NCBI GenBank assembly: GCA_022829145.1
Contig: CM040764.1
Coordinates: 1,860,001 to 1,924,000, forward strand
Reading direction: 5' to 3'
Length of the DNA: 64,000 bases
Source of the DNA: Albula goreensis
Taxonomy: Eukaryota; Chordata; Actinopteri; Albuliformes; Albulidae
The notes under the pieces were generated by a model, which had not been told where the DNA came from, searched no databases, and saw only the letters and a list, made by a program, of their open reading frames with translations. Positions 1 through 13,395 of this stretch are shown piece by piece (the first letter of the stretch is position 1; each line of letters begins with the position of its first letter). Both the position numbers and the translations under genes were made by a program.

Positions 1-1357
1 GGCGGGGGTGGGGGGTGGGTTGCTGTTGAGCTGTTGAACGCCTGAAACTTAAGATCTACGGTTCAGTTATTCGCTGTGAAAGAACAGAAAATATAATTCA
101 TATATAATGAACCTCTGACACAAAGCAGCTATAGCTGTCATGCTGAGTGCCTCCCTGTTATTTTAAAATATAATGCATGATAAAAGCCAGCCGTTACTAT
201 GGCCACTGTCAGGACATACCTGCATATGTGGGCCATTGGAAAGCCATACAAAGCGGCACAAACGTATCATGAGCCGCCTCCAAACTGAACTGAAGCACTG
301 ACTCAGACTGGGGATGTGAGATTGATTGTACCACTCACAAGCACTTGTACAGCTGAATTGCTCATTGGCATTTTGACAGATGAGTTAATTAGAATTACAC
401 TACATTAAACCCCAGAACCATTCGGCATTTTGCCCACACCGCAAACTGTGACATTACTCACATCTCAAACGGTCATTATTTCTACATGAAAGGGATTTTA
501 AACATGTTTTTTTTTGTCCCCACAGATGGCTCTGCTCGAATAAAATAAAAATCACAAACATTAACTTTAGGCTACAAGCAAACTCGGGGGCTTTCAAGCC
601 ACGGTCGACAAAACGAAAAAAAAGACCTCAAAACACAAAAGAAAGCACATCTTGCTTAACAATTCATAAGGGTAACACACAGTTTGACGTCCGTATGAAC
701 AGCGCTCAGGGAGAAACAGCCATGTTTGTACATGTTTGAAGTATGATTTGAGGCTAATCCCCTTGTGACCTGACATACTTGATGTTGGATGCGTTCAAGA
801 TGGAAAGCGTGCCACTCTTCAAGGTTCTTTGAACAACAGACTGATTGTAACAATGCTTCGTAACAAACCAGATCTATTTCTGTGTGCTTGCTGGTCGCGG
901 TAGAGCCGTACCCAGAGGAAGGAAGTGATGTCATCGAGAATCCGTGTCCCACATATATAGTCACTCTATTTTATGTCCACATGAATGTAAACTGATTCAA
1001 ATTGTGATGCATTTTTGCTTTCTGTCCAAATGTTGTCTGTATGTTACTGTTCAATTTTTACATAGGTATGGTCCTATCAGAGGATAGATATAACTGTGCA
1101 GAATTAGTTTGTATAATATTTCAATTAGACACTAAATAAATACTTAAACTTTGCACCGTATGGATTGTCACTTGTTTGGCATAGGCATGCAAGAAATCAA
1201 AACCTTGATAATTATGCTGTGGAAAGTTTAAAAGTAACACCTCGATTTTGTGCGGTGTGCAAAAAATGAAACGGCATGACCAAAAGATTGCATGCACGCT
1301 CATTTGCTTCTTTGCAATTTAGATGCCGCACTTGGTGAAGACTAATCAACACAGAGG

Positions 1358-1551
1358 GCCTTATTTACTGAAGCATTCAGTAGGAGAAAAACTACTGAAT
1401 GCCTGTAATCTTCAACTTGCTGGTGCAGAAAAAATACGCAAGCATGTGATTGGTTGGGATGGCTTGTTTGGTCCAATCACAAATCACAGGACCGTAATTG
1501 CGTGCGTGAAAATTTAAACATTTGCTCGAGGCGTTTATAAATCCAGCCCAA
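1358..1551 (+). mobile_element. Dispersed repeat family A, copy 1
   Basis: It begins gggccttatttactgaagca and ends tttataaatccagccca (weak inverted ends). It shares ttactgaagcat..gtgattggttg..ccaatcacaaat with the sequence at 52.84-53.01 kb. Confidence 0.55.
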
Positions 1552-2651
1552 GATGTTCAAGTTCAGACAAGTTTGTCTCTGGAGGCTTATTTTACAAAAA
1601 TGACCCTCAAATGGTGCTCAAAAACCTCTCTTTTTTTGGTCATCTAAAGAATAGCTGTGGGGCGGTTGGTCCCAAAACGTTCCATGTACGAGTTCAGACA
1701 ACAAAGCTCGACATAGATGCCAAGTTCGTTCCTATTAAGTAGTGGCGATATAGAAGTCCACCAAGACAAAACGAAGGCTGAGGCAAACAAAACAAACCGT
1801 AAGAACAACAAGCTTCCACCCTTTGAGCTCGGGAGCCTAACAAGCATCCATCTTCTTTTGTGGCTTTTTTGATACAGAAAACATCTAAGGATGCTTTGAA
1901 CTCAGTCCTCCAAGAAATCCAGCTACAGAAACTGGATGATATGTGCATAGTGAAAGCCTTCTGCGTCTGATTCGTTAATTAAATAAAGCGACTAAGCGTG
2001 CAAGGAGCCTGACGCGCAAGCAGAATGCGAATCTTAGTGGTCTATCACGACCTACACTCAGAGATAGTGTACATAAAGAATATCGCCAAGATATGTTTTG
2101 CCCTCCTAAAATAAAACATATAATGTAACACTGAGGGAATAGGACTGTGTCAAGGTCAGTTTTGACACAAAGCCATATAATAGTCAGTCATATTTACAAA
2201 TCTGGTCTCATGGCTTTCATGTCAGTAGGGATGAGATTGAGTTCAGGTGTTGAAATTGCTCTGGGATCAAAGCTGGGATATTTAAAGGTGGAACTCATAG
2301 CTGTCGGATTGATGCGTATTATACTTGACAGGGCTGAATTGGGTATATAGGGTATACACATGGATCTCCCCCAATTTAGTTCTGCTGCTCTGTAGTACTG
2401 CCAACCTATGATTCTGCCACCCACCCCCTGCTTATACAAACATGCACATAATACGCACACACACACACACCGAATGCTTCTGATGAATGTCTGTAACGCC
2501 TCTCAGCGTAAAATATGTTTAGGTCGCTGTTTAGATCTCAAAACCATTGCAATGAGGTAGATAGACTTACATATTCAAACAGTTTCCAAAGCTTACCGTT
2601 TGATGTTTGTGTTTTGTGTTTACTCTCGATAGGCATTAGACCCTATTCTTC

Positions 2652-2700
2652 ACATTCGCATTTATTCATTTGGCAGACGCTTTTATCCAAAGCGACGCAC
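2652..2700 (+). mobile_element. SINE/LINE tail fragment
   Basis: atttggcagacgcttttatc caaagcgac is the strongly conserved 3' core of many fish SINEs. Here it stands without a recognisable head. Confidence 0.65.
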
Positions 2701-3164
2701 AAGGACTGGATACAGTCATCAACAAATCTAAAAGTTCATCGATCAATAATGCTACAGCAAATCTATTAATTAAATCCAAGTCATAATAGCATAGCCAGGA
2801 AGAATGGTACATAGCCAAGTGAAATATATACAATTATAAAATTAGTATTATACAATTAATACATTAATAAACATAATCCATGAATATAAATCTAAATAAT
2901 AATACCTTTATATTATAATGACGCATAATAGTTAATACATAATGCAAACACATTATTATATGTAACACAAAATAGATTTACAAAAGTTCAGATTGAGTTG
3001 TGTAGCTTTACTCCGCTTCATTGTCTTAATTTAAACACATGGTTGATGAGAAAATGTGAAATGGCTGGGTACTAATGCTCGGTGGGTGTGCTAATACATT
3101 ATAAACATACCTCATATGTCTATCTATTTATGTTTTTTGTAGATACAGAAATACATAGACATAA

Positions 3165-3374
3165 GCTAGTACGCACACACTTGCACACTTGTATGTATGT
3201 GTGCAAAAATTCACATGCACACTCACACTCACATACAAATGCACACACTCACACACACACTCACACACGCATACATGAGCGCACACACACAAACATACAC
3301 ACACAAACACGCATACAGACACACACACACGCATGTGCACACACACATACAAAAACACAGTCACACACAGGCAC

Positions 3375-3420
<46 letters not shown>
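3165..3420 (+). repeat. CA-rich microsatellite, pure (CA)n at 3386-3420
   Basis: A long run of ca dinucleotides with gc, ta and aa interruptions. It explains the long His/Thr-rich and Cys/Val-rich frames on both strands. Confidence 0.95.
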
Positions 3421-3422
<2 letters not shown>

Positions 3423-4614
3423 GCCTCTTTGATGCAGGGTTCTCATCACAGAAGCATGTCTGCACTTGAAAAGCTTCTGAATACCCCCTGTGCTGCAGAC
3501 ACAGGAGTCTTGAACTGCTCTCGCATAACAACACCAGACCCCCCCAAACCCCCCCCCACCCACCACCTGTCCGTCCCCTGTACGCATCCACTGTCCTGTC
3601 TGCTCCCTTTGTACAGGGGAACAGGTGCTGGGCATTGTCACAGTCTGTATTAGTCACAGATAATGAGAATTAATTCCCATAATTAGTGGCGCTATTTAGC
3701 GATAATTGCTGTAAACATAATTTGCAGGGTTAAACTAAGTGCCCCCGCTACATTATCCAGACGGTGGCTGGGTGGTAATACACTGTGGTACAACGTGTGG
3801 TAACTGCCCCCCCCCCCATCCTAAATTGCGTGTGAATGTACCCCCCCCAACTCACGCACCCACCCACAGAGTGACACCGGTTTCACATTCCACTGGATAT
3901 TAACACAGCGGACAAGCAAGCAAATTACCAAAGCATATGTTCGTCTCCAAATATCACATTCGCTAATTAATTCTGTCTCTCTCTCTCTCCTCTCAGCCTC
4001 TATCCTCTCCTCTCTCTCCTGTTTTCCCATTTCTCTTTCCTCCGCCCTTCGCTCTCCAACAGCGTCTTCACCCATCTCCTCCTCTTCCTCTTTATCAGGC
4101 TAAGCTTTTTGACTGTTTTGGCGAAACCTAACATTTCGATTTCTGAGTGCTGTTAGGAGACAGTTCTGACGAAAGGCACGTGTATTAGAGTGACAGAAGG
4201 ACTTTGTCGCATCCGACCAGAGCCAAATAGCGACCCCTTTTTAACGCGGGGTTCCCAATTACTATGTACTGGCCTCACTACTTGGAACTACCTGGCCGTC
4301 CTAACATACTAACGTCCTTCCCTTAATTGTATAAATGTAGACCACACAATGTATTAATCATTTTCTGTCCTGCTTTTGTTCCCGTGGTCAGCTGCGCAAT
4401 CAAACTTGCCTAAACTGTCTTCAACTATGAACATCAGATTCGTCTCTTTATCAACATTAAGGTTGCATTAACCCTTTTTTTTGGTATTTGGTTGTTTACC
4501 GAAAATTACGTTGCAATTACAATCTCGAAGAACCAGTCTTCCAAAGGATTTCGGTGATGTGACATGGCGGTGACCCTGAAGCCTTCATTATGTGCCCGAT
4601 CTAGCAAATCCATT

Positions 4615-4772
4615 ACCATACGCTAACGTTTCTGCACATGCAATTCCAGCGACATGATTTGTGATTGGAGAAAACGAACTACCGCAACAAATGAAACGCT
4701 TTCTTATTCTTTTCATGCCAACAAAAAGCTTTTTTGCACATCGAATGCTGTACTGAATCAGGTCCTATGTCG
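4615..4772 (-). mobile_element. Dispersed repeat family A, possible copy 3
   Basis: On the minus strand it shares the tccaatcacaaatca block and a terminal cagta segment with the other two copies; it is strongly diverged. Confidence 0.35.
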
Positions 4773-5033
4773 TATAATCTGTGCATCCATGTGTTATTTG
4801 GCATGTGAAAGTAATTTACATTAAAAAAATATCATTTCATTATCATTCTGCTCGGAAAGCCGTTCGCATACATTTAGTGTCCTTCCATCTAATCGGACAT
4901 CATTGTTCCAGCTAGTCATGTGTGCAGCCTTTGTTTAATCTATAATGATTCTGCCAGGCCGTGTTAATTTATTTATTTACTGAATAGCACAGGCCTGTGC
5001 AAATTTGCCTAGAAGTCCTTCAACATTAGGGCG

Positions 5034-5246
5034 ACAGTGAAGTATAATGGTCAGGGGGCTGGGCTTGTTGCTCAGAGGTTACAGTGTAATATAATGGTTA
5101 GGGAGCTGGGCTTGTAGCTCAGAGGTTACAGTGTAATATAATGGTTAGGGAGCTGGGCTTGTATCTCAAAGGTTGCAGGTTTAGTTCACAACTACGGTCT
5201 GTGATTATACCCTGGCATGGTACTTCACTTGAATTCCTTCAGTAGA
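5034..5246 (+). mobile_element. tRNA-derived SINE with triplicated 47-bp head
   Basis: A 47-bp unit (acagtgtaatataatggtta then gggagctgggcttgtagctc then agaggtt) is repeated at 5034, 5081 and 5128. The last copy continues into a decayed B box (gcaggtttagttcac) and a SINE body (ggcatggtacttcacttgaa ttccttcagta). Only the A-box region was tandemly multiplied. Confidence 0.75.
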
Positions 5247-5532
5247 GGTCCAGCAGCATAAGCTGACTGTGTGTCGAACCACTTGTCCCACCCCAGCCGT
5301 TTGCCCTTGACTGTGTTTCATTCGGCTCTCTGAGATCATCGCGAGGCATGCGAGGTCGCAGTGAGCCTGTCTCTCAGCCGGTCTGTGGGGCATGGTAGTG
5401 TCATGTCCAGCAGCATAAGCTGACTGTGAGTCGAACCACTTGGGGTGCCTCTAATTTGAAAAGAGACCTGCTGTCAGTGTCATGGCAATTACGAGTCGGG
5501 GGTGCCTCTAATTTGAAAAGAGACCTGCTTTG
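5246..5532 (+). repeat. Nested duplications beside the SINE
   Basis: The block gtccagcagcataagctgac..gtcgaaccactt occurs near 5248 and near 5406. The block ggggtgcctctaatttgaaa agagacctgct occurs near 5443 and near 5500. They look like staggered local duplications. Confidence 0.75.
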
Positions 5533-6029
5533 GCCACCTTTCCACTAACTGGACCTTTCATTAGTGTCGATCGACCAGTTGGCCAGCCCCTTCCAGAGAG
5601 AGAATGAACCATCCTTAAACAAAACAAGGATTAATAATTCTAAAAATTTTTCACCATATCTACTGGGAGGAGACTTTTTAGACCCTATGAACATTTATGA
5701 TGAGAATAAATGAGGGCCGTTCAGTCTGACTAAATCTGACTCATCAATGACAAGTCACTTTTGAAATGAAACTGATTGTGGGTTTGTATTGTATCGTTAT
5801 CATTTCTGAGGTTTATTCTGGATAAATTAATGTCTGCGTGGTGACATTTGGTGATCCCATGGGGCATTCTGGAAAGTGCCGGAAGCTCCCAGTCCAAGTT
5901 CTCTGCCTGGGACTCGCAATCAGCGGTATAACGAGGCTGATGGCCCCTCCCACTCCACCTCGGCTTGTGGGCGGAGAGTGTTCTAACACAGATCGCCCAC
6001 ACGGAAAGCGACATGAGGGTGGAGGTTGA

Positions 6030-6425
6030 AGCGAGGCTATCTCTCCCCTCCGTAAAAGCAGGCGTGGGCTTGGTTAGTACATGGACGGGAGCCCTCCTGG
6101 GAAACGGCTGCTGGAGGATGTACTGGTTGGCCAGTAGGGGGCACTCTTGCAAAGAACAAACCAAAGAGAACTCCATTGCTCTAGCACAGTGATGGAGGTA
6201 CTATGTTGGCGAAGGCGATGTCCATTGGATGATATGTTAAATCAATGTCATCCTTTTTCAGTGGTCAATAATAACCCAATGAAGCTTTTAGAAAGAGTAG
6301 AGGTGTTTTAAACCTGTAGTTCTGGTCAAATACCTGTCTACATATGGCCACTTAAATAACCCCAGTCTCTGATTGGCTGTATAATTCCTTGCAACCCCTA
6401 CTGGCATTGATTCCCCAGACTGCAA
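6030..6425 (+). mobile_element. 5S rRNA-derived SINE (SINE3-like)
   Basis: The stretch gcaggcgtgggcttggttag tacatggacgggag..ctcctgggaaacggctgctggagg matches the 3' half of 5S rRNA, including the C box of its internal promoter. The downstream body (gatgtccattggatgatatg ttaaat..cagtggtcaataat and agagtagaggtgttttaaac) matches the body of fish 5S-SINEs. It is diverged and inactive-looking. It contains a perfect CTCF-core match at 6131-6144. Confidence 0.72.
6131..6144 (+). promoter_or_regulatory. CTCF-core-like motif inside the 5S-SINE
   Basis: CCAGTAGGGGGCAC fits the CTCF core CCASYAGRKGGCRS at all 14 positions. Confidence 0.45.
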
Positions 6426-7049
6426 AAGATAAGTGAGTTTTTAGTTTACCGAAACCTGATGTGTGCGTGTAAAATTCAATACGTCACGATACCTCAAAAC
6501 CCAGCTGATTTGCTTTGTTTTTTTTTCCTCTTTTGTTTTGATGACATCACTACATGTATGTGGCTTTTGTATCAGGTATCGCTGAACTTTCAGTTATCAT
6601 TATTTACTTGCTTTGACCACAAATTCAAATTTACTGACACTTTTGATACAAAATAAAAATAAAAAGCATACAATATTAGCTATATTCAGAGTAAAATTAT
6701 TTCATATCACTGTACATGTATATAGAATGTAAGAGCATCTTTTCTGGAAAAATTCTCAAAAATTGCAGCATTCCCAACACATATCTGACCACGTCTGCAC
6801 ATCGACGTCCGCTGGGTCCCGCCGAAACTCTGCTCCCGAAATCAGCGTTTGAGACAGGGCCCAGCGGCGGGAGGGACAGCTAAAAAAGGCCATCGGATGG
6901 TTAGAGCAAAACCCCCAGCGCTAAGGGGCTGATGAAACTCCGTGACAATGGAAGACACACTCGGAGAAAAAAAAAATGTTCAGGGTATAAGAGGACGTTC
7001 TAACCACAGAGGAATCTTATTTTTGGTACTTTACATTACGTAACATTAT

Positions 7050-7095
7050 ATTATAGGCGTTAGCAGACGTTCTTATCCAGAGCGACTTACAACAC
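7050..7095 (+). mobile_element. SINE/LINE tail fragment
   Basis: gttagcagacgttcttatcc agagcgacttacaac is the same fish SINE tail family as at 2.65 kb. Confidence 0.65.
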
Positions 7096-9207
7096 AAAGT
7101 GTGTTATGTCGGGAAGAGGGTGTTAAAGTGTTAGAGGGGGGTGGATGACCCTGTGGATTATGGGCACTGGGAGAGGTGGAGGGAGGAGCAAGCTTCTCAG
7201 CTCCTCCCATTGTACTGCTGTCAGTCTCCCGGTTGCCTCCCTCAGCCTGGAGAGCCAATCAGAGCTGCAACAGCAGAGGCCTCACTAACAGGCAGCCTCA
7301 CCTGAGAGTGATTTCTAATCAACTCAGCTGTGAACACTTGCCTCCAATTAGCCCCCCGTTTTGAGTTTACCCCGTAGTAGTGTGGCTATTCTTTTGTTTT
7401 GTGGTTCTCCCCCTGGAAAAGGGGTACATAAAAAGCCTTGGGCCCATTTTAGTTAAAACTTTTCTCCCACTCACCACCCGGCTAAGAGACCACACCTGCC
7501 ACAGCGCCCCATTACGATACAGAACTATTAACTACCTAGCAATGATCAATTTAGTACTGGAACATCTAAACGGTTCCAAATGAGGGTTCTTTACTCGCAG
7601 CGCAGTCATTGGAAAACCTTTTTTAATTCTATATACAGAAACCAGTAATGGCCCATTTGGTACTACAGAGCTGCTAACGGTTCTGTAGTATAAAATGGTT
7701 TGTTAATGTTTTTAATGTTTCTATAAACAGAGCTGAAAAAGTTTCCCCTATGGATACCAGCAAATAACCCCTGTGCTGTAGAACGTTTTTTTCTTAGAGT
7801 GCTGCTATTGGTATGGCCACTAGGTTGCGCTGTAAGCCAGAATCATCGGCAAGAAAAAGACCCTAAAGACGCTCTCCTTTCCCCTACCAGACGTCAATGG
7901 CAACCGGGGTTGGCCGCGAATGCACTATGGGTAACGCTCACAACAGCAGGCGACAACAACAACAATGGGCGAGTCGATGATCTTATCCACTGCACCCGGA
8001 CTTATCGGCTCCTTCTCCATCGACCGCGTCCTCATCCGGTGCTTGACCTTTTTTAGGATGAGCTGACGGTCCCGAAGGTTAATGGGTTGACTTTTTTTCC
8101 GCGTTTTGCCTCAGAGTCTATCTTAACTACATCTCTCCCGGGAAGAATAGAACGGCTGTATGTTTTCCAACCTCTCGATCACAGGGGCGACCGTACAGCG
8201 TGTTTCTGCAACAGGCAACTTCCTGTTAATTGTGAAGAATTTTCCGTGCCTCCACCCAGCACCCATCCCCTATGTTCTGTGCCAGTGGTTTTTACTCTTG
8301 CCCTTCGACAGCGGAAAGGACTACTGCTTCTTCATGTTAAAATCCACACCCCGCTGAGTAACTTGACACACGACAGTTTTCAAGTTGCAAGTTTAAATAT
8401 GACTGTCCTGAAACATCAGATAGTTCTGTATTTCTAAAATATATGATGTTCACCCTCTCTACATGTGTTACGGAGAGAAGTGCTTCTCGCGACAGATGCA
8501 AAACAGGAATGTGTGAAACCATAACAGAAAACTCATCTTTGTCAGCAAATAAATAAAGTAAATAAATTATGATGGCTCTCTGTGAAGAAGACAGCCAAGC
8601 AGATCACGCAAATACGTTCCTTCTTAATGGTTTAATTGAAAGTGTCTCTTTCTTGCTGGAACAGATGAAGGTGCTAATGGAATGAGCACTGTGACCGTGG
8701 GAAGAGGCTTGGAACATTCTAGAACTGCTCAGGGACGGATGTGATTTCTAACTCTGAAAATTATGTGAAGTTCAAGAGGTCGTTAGGCTGTTCATCTCAA
8801 GACATCGCTTTGAAAAGGTCCATAAATTGTCTGTTCTTTCACAGGAAAAAGGTCCTGACCAAGAGTATTTTTTCATTCCCCCCCTCCTCCACCACAAGAA
8901 ATTATTTCCATAAAACTGCTAAAATCATAGTGATATTTCCCTCGCTTTCTTGTGATCCAATCTGAATGAAAAGACTGTCAAGCATAAACAATTGCCTTAG
9001 TCAGTCCCCTTTCTTTGTCTCTATGTTGGTGATGGTTCCAGTTTTCAGGACTAAAATACAGAATCTAATTTGAACCAAAGCAGCACTCCATTTTGAAGAC
9101 GAGCCGTTCGATTGGATCGAACGGCTGAATGTGGGCGGGCTCACAAATGCTCTATGTCCTCCCCCTTCCTTTCTGTACTGTCTTTCGGTCCAGCACAGAC
9201 ACCGGCG

Positions 9208-9412
9208 AGCACAAACACACAAACGCACATATGCTCATGTGTACACACACATACACGCTCAGCGCAAGGATAGCTGTGAGTGTGCACACGCGCACGCATA
9301 CACACACACACACACACACACACACAGACTCACACACACGCATACACACACACGCACACCACACATACGTGCGCGCACACACAGACACACACACACACAC
9401 CCGCACACACAA
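9208..9412 (+). repeat. CA-rich microsatellite
   Basis: Interrupted (CA)n with acgc variants. Confidence 0.95.
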
Positions 9413-9619
9413 ATATTCAGGCCGTGAGTCACATCTTTATCCAGGAGAACCACAAACAAGAGTAGTTCATTAAACTGCCAGACAGAGAGTTTGTTTGCCA
9501 GGGAGGGTAAACTGAAACTGCAAACTCCTACAGAGCAGTATGCAGCCCTACCCCACCCCCAAACCAAGCAATTACAGACCCAGAATAATCTCTGTATTGC
9601 TATAACTCCTAGATCAGAC

Positions 9620-9648
9620 CAGTTTGTGTGTGTGTGTGTGTGGGGGGG
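9620..9648 (+). repeat. (GT)n microsatellite
   Basis: About 11 gt units followed by a run of g. Confidence 0.9.
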
Positions 9649-9964
9649 TTATTTACTTCCCTAATGTCTGTAAACAGCTGTAGATCAATTCTCACCTCCA
9701 GGTCCTTTAGCTGTGGTGTGCTATCAAACACAGCTCACTCCATAAGGCCCAATTATCACTTCTGCTGGGCTGTCACACAGGCTAGTCTGAGCTGTCTTAA
9801 ATAATACCGCTGATAGGCTACCCTGGTTTTTCTGACCCACACATACACACATTTATTATTTTCATACCAGCGCTAGTCTGTTCAGCCTTGTGAAACTCAG
9901 GCAATATTAATCCCCAAAGACGACTTTTTTAAGTTTGCGAGGGGAACTTAAAGATAAGAAATGA

Positions 9965-9978
9965 ATGTGTGTGCGCGG

Positions 9979-10037
<59 letters not shown>
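9965..10037 (+). repeat. Compound (GT)n-(GA)n microsatellite
   Basis: gtgtgcgcgggtgtgtttgt, then about 11 gt, then about 14 ga. Confidence 0.93.
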
Positions 10038-11077
10038 GAGGCTGATTCGTGTTTTAAGTGCACAACGTTAATGATTTCGTAAGCACCACTCAGGACACAG
10101 TCAAAACGATTGGCCTGCTCAAGGGCGACAGTGACGGTTATTACTTTACCAAAGGTATCACGGTTGTCAATCACGTAAAGAGGTTTTACCCTCGTTATCT
10201 GCTTAAATATTAGTTCTGTTAGTCCTCCGTCCGAGGCCCATCAGACGCTACAAGATTGCAGCACCCTGCAAGAGGCAGATATATGAAAGAAACTGTTAAG
10301 ATGAAGTGGGTTAATAGACGACGTTTTGTCAGCATGCTGCGAATACGGGCTCAGAGGCGACATGTAGCTTTCACAGCTGTCGAAAACATTTCCCTATGCA
10401 TGCTTCTCTGCGTTGTTTGCGCGTTCCAGAATTCAGAACCAGGATTAAACTGCAGATCTGCTTACCTCTATAATCATAATTTAAAACACCTACACAGTCA
10501 AGACCCAGTTTATCACTTGTCATCGTTGTGACTTCAACGAACACCATGCACGTCTTTTGCAAGGCAGCCCTCGATAGACCTTGCATGAAAAAGAGAAATG
10601 TTAAAATGCTTTGTATGAACGTTACGTCTTGTACAACACTGCCATCTACAGTGTGAGAGCTTGTACGAGAGTTGTTGATGACCAAAGATCTGTACAAACC
10701 ATGTTGGGAGCTTTGTTTATATTGGTTTAGTCAGCTTATCGCTAGTTGTCTTCGATACCTCACACCAGTCATACCTGGTCGATAATACAACAATGAATTT
10801 TGCACTCGCATAATCTCGAGTAATTTGTCAGTTATCATATTGTAGAACCTTAAAATTGACCTGTTATGTTCTGCAACAAAAATGATGTCCACAAAACTGA
10901 AGACCTGGACCGTCAAAATGGCTTAAATGGTTTGTGGTTCCCAGTAATATATGCAGGTTCACTGAATTCCATGAACTAAAACGACTTCTGGTCTTCAGCA
11001 AGCTGAAAAAAAATGTCTTACTTCGTTGAATCTGTTTTTGTTTCAAACTGAAAAAAAGAAAAACTGTTGACAAGGCA

Positions 11078-11152
11078 ACGTTTATATTATATTTATATTA
11101 TATTATATTATATTATATTATATTATATTATATTATATTATATTATATTATT
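11078..11152 (+). repeat. (TATTA)n pentanucleotide repeat
   Basis: About 14 tandem copies of tatta. Confidence 0.95.
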
Positions 11153-12228
11153 ATGGCTGTTTAACATTAAAATGAATTTGTAGCTGTACAGTCAATAAAT
11201 ACAGTGGGCTCCCTCAATTAAAATTGAATAAAAAAGCCATTTAAAATAAATAACACAGTCAATGAGCTATATTTTATATTCAGAAAGTATATTATTTCAT
11301 TCTTGTGCAACTTTTTTAAAAACCTTTATAAATTATCCTTTTTTTCTGAAAACACTGGAATGATTGCCAGTCCTGGTTTTAAGTGCACAGTGCATTTTCC
11401 GATCATGTCTGACTATGTTTCTCTTCCGTTCAGACCACAGGTTTTCAAACGGGTTTAAGTATTTAGACCAAGCTGACAATGGCGAATGATTGGGTTTGTT
11501 TTCAGGCGACCATTTCTGTGTGAATTTTGAGGTGCGTTTTTGTGGTCACGTTGCTGGGAGGTCCACCTGCAGCCTAGTCTCGTCCTCCTGTCAGAGGAAA
11601 CCAGGTTTTCGGCCACAATGTAGAGTTGGTGTTGCCCATGATCAAGGGCAGTGAACCAGCGGCAGAAGAATCCCAATAATTGGTGCACTGCTATATTGCT
11701 CAGTACTTATGTTGCTCTGTTTTTTGCAAGCTCTTCAAATGTGCAATGCAAGAATGTGTACGGTGTGCATAGTCACAGAAGTCAACACTGGCCTAAGTTT
11801 GACCACAGGACCCAGTTCCAATCAACAAACTCCAGGTGGTTTGCTTTGTTTGTCACACACAATTGTTGCTCTCTTCTGGCAGCCATTTTGAATAGCCTTT
11901 TGGCATGGATGTTGTATATAATTGCTGATTTAGAGACACAGTGATGCCAAGATACAACCAAATTTTCACACTTCTCCAACTGTGACCCTCGAATTCTTCC
12001 TGTCTCCTTCACCACCTTCCTCCTGCGACCTCTTCCTGGCAATTCTTTCTCAACTTCGCAAACACATTACCTTATAAGCGAAACAGGAAGTCGTGACCAC
12101 AATATATTTCCATCAGACTGAGCTGAACTTTTAAGCTAAAAAATTACAGATTTAATTGAAAATAGTGTTGACATATTTCTTCTTTGAAAAAGTTTACATG
12201 CAAAACGCAAACATTTTAAAACATTGAA

Positions 12229-12322
12229 TTAGAATTAGAATAAATTAGTTTATTAATTATTAATATAGTTTATTAAAATAGTTTATTAATTATTTTATTC
12301 TAATTTGTTGAATTAGAATAAA
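12229..12322 (+). repeat. AT-rich imperfect inverted/direct repeat
   Basis: gaattagaataaa..tagtttattaattat recurs and is opposed by ttattttattctaatttgtt. It could fold as a hairpin. Confidence 0.6.
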
Positions 12323-13347
12323 GCGATCTTGCTGTCCCATATATTTGAACAATAATATAGCTCATTACCTGTGTTGTTTATCCTGTACAACCTTTTATAC
12401 TGTTCATCAAGAGTGCTAATACTTTCTGAGACCACATTATCGTCTATGTTATTAGTGTTCAGAACACCACAACACAGTGTTATACTTGGCACCTGCTAAT
12501 ATAACACAAGAAGCGTTTAGCCTCTGTACAGCTCGCCCTGCTACTCCTTCAGCATTCAGCTCTGAGACGAACTAAAACAGTGACCATACAGCACTGCGGA
12601 CATCCAGCTTCCTCATAGGTATGAGCTCCACTCTGATAAAGGTCAGCCATCACCAAGTTCATTCAACAACAGGGACTCCCACCTTGCCAACAGGAAATCA
12701 ACACGACCATCACTGGCTGCAGCGTAGCAATCATGTCTGCTAACACAAACAGCGAGATGGCCAGACCTGACTGTTATTATTATGATGATTACAATTATTG
12801 TTATGGAAACTACTTTCTGCTACTCTCTTGTGGAAAAACAAGCACAGTATTCCTATAATAACTTATACGATTTATATTGAAGCCCATTGTAAAATTTGTT
12901 GTAAGGGAGAATTGGGCCATTTTAGCCAGTATTTGTTGTCTATTACTTACTGTCTTTACAGCAAGAGAAAGAGAGTTAGAAGTATAGCTCATATCAGCAT
13001 ATATTTCATGATGTTGCTCATCAGTGTAAATAATGACGTATATGAATATGACTAATAATAAATGAATGCATATGCGGAAATATGACTTGTCAAAAAATAT
13101 GGTTGTCTGGCTCTTGTTGTCTGAGAACAGGGGTAAGTTGATCTTAACAGGAGCACACGTTGATCGACTTGTTCCACAAGGGGGTAAACAGTCCCGCTTG
13201 ACTTTTTCAGGTCACAAAAACACAATGACCCATTTCTACAGTTTTAACCAATTATTGGCACCATTACTGAATATATGGTGGTAGAATGTACACTACAGAG
13301 AGGACAGATTTTAATAGTTCAGGGCAATATGATCAATGATCATTTAA

Positions 13348-13395
13348 AGGCATTGAGAGTATTTTAGGGGTATTGAGAGTATTTTAGGGGTATTG
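13348..13395 (+). repeat. 23-bp tandem duplication
   Basis: Two copies of attgagagtattttaggggt separated by two bases. Confidence 0.85.

Larger units (their letters stand above)
1..5033. other. No gene seen: repeat-bearing intergenic DNA
   Basis: Apart from family-A repeat copies, a SINE tail, the CA array and a CT-rich tract (3.98-4.09 kb), I see no exon-like coding signal. Open frames here are short and have no recognisable content. Confidence 0.6.

Noticed and set aside
3082-3657. Several overlapping 80-126 codon frames on both strands
   Set aside because: They are translations of the CA repeat (His/Thr and Cys/Val runs), not genes.
6035-6120. Possible 5S rRNA gene
   Set aside because: Only the 3' half resembles 5S rRNA, it is diverged, and it is followed by a SINE body, so it is a 5S-derived SINE.
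9129-9567. Cluster of overlapping 60-114 codon frames
   Set aside because: Again explained by a CA-rich microsatellite open in all frames.
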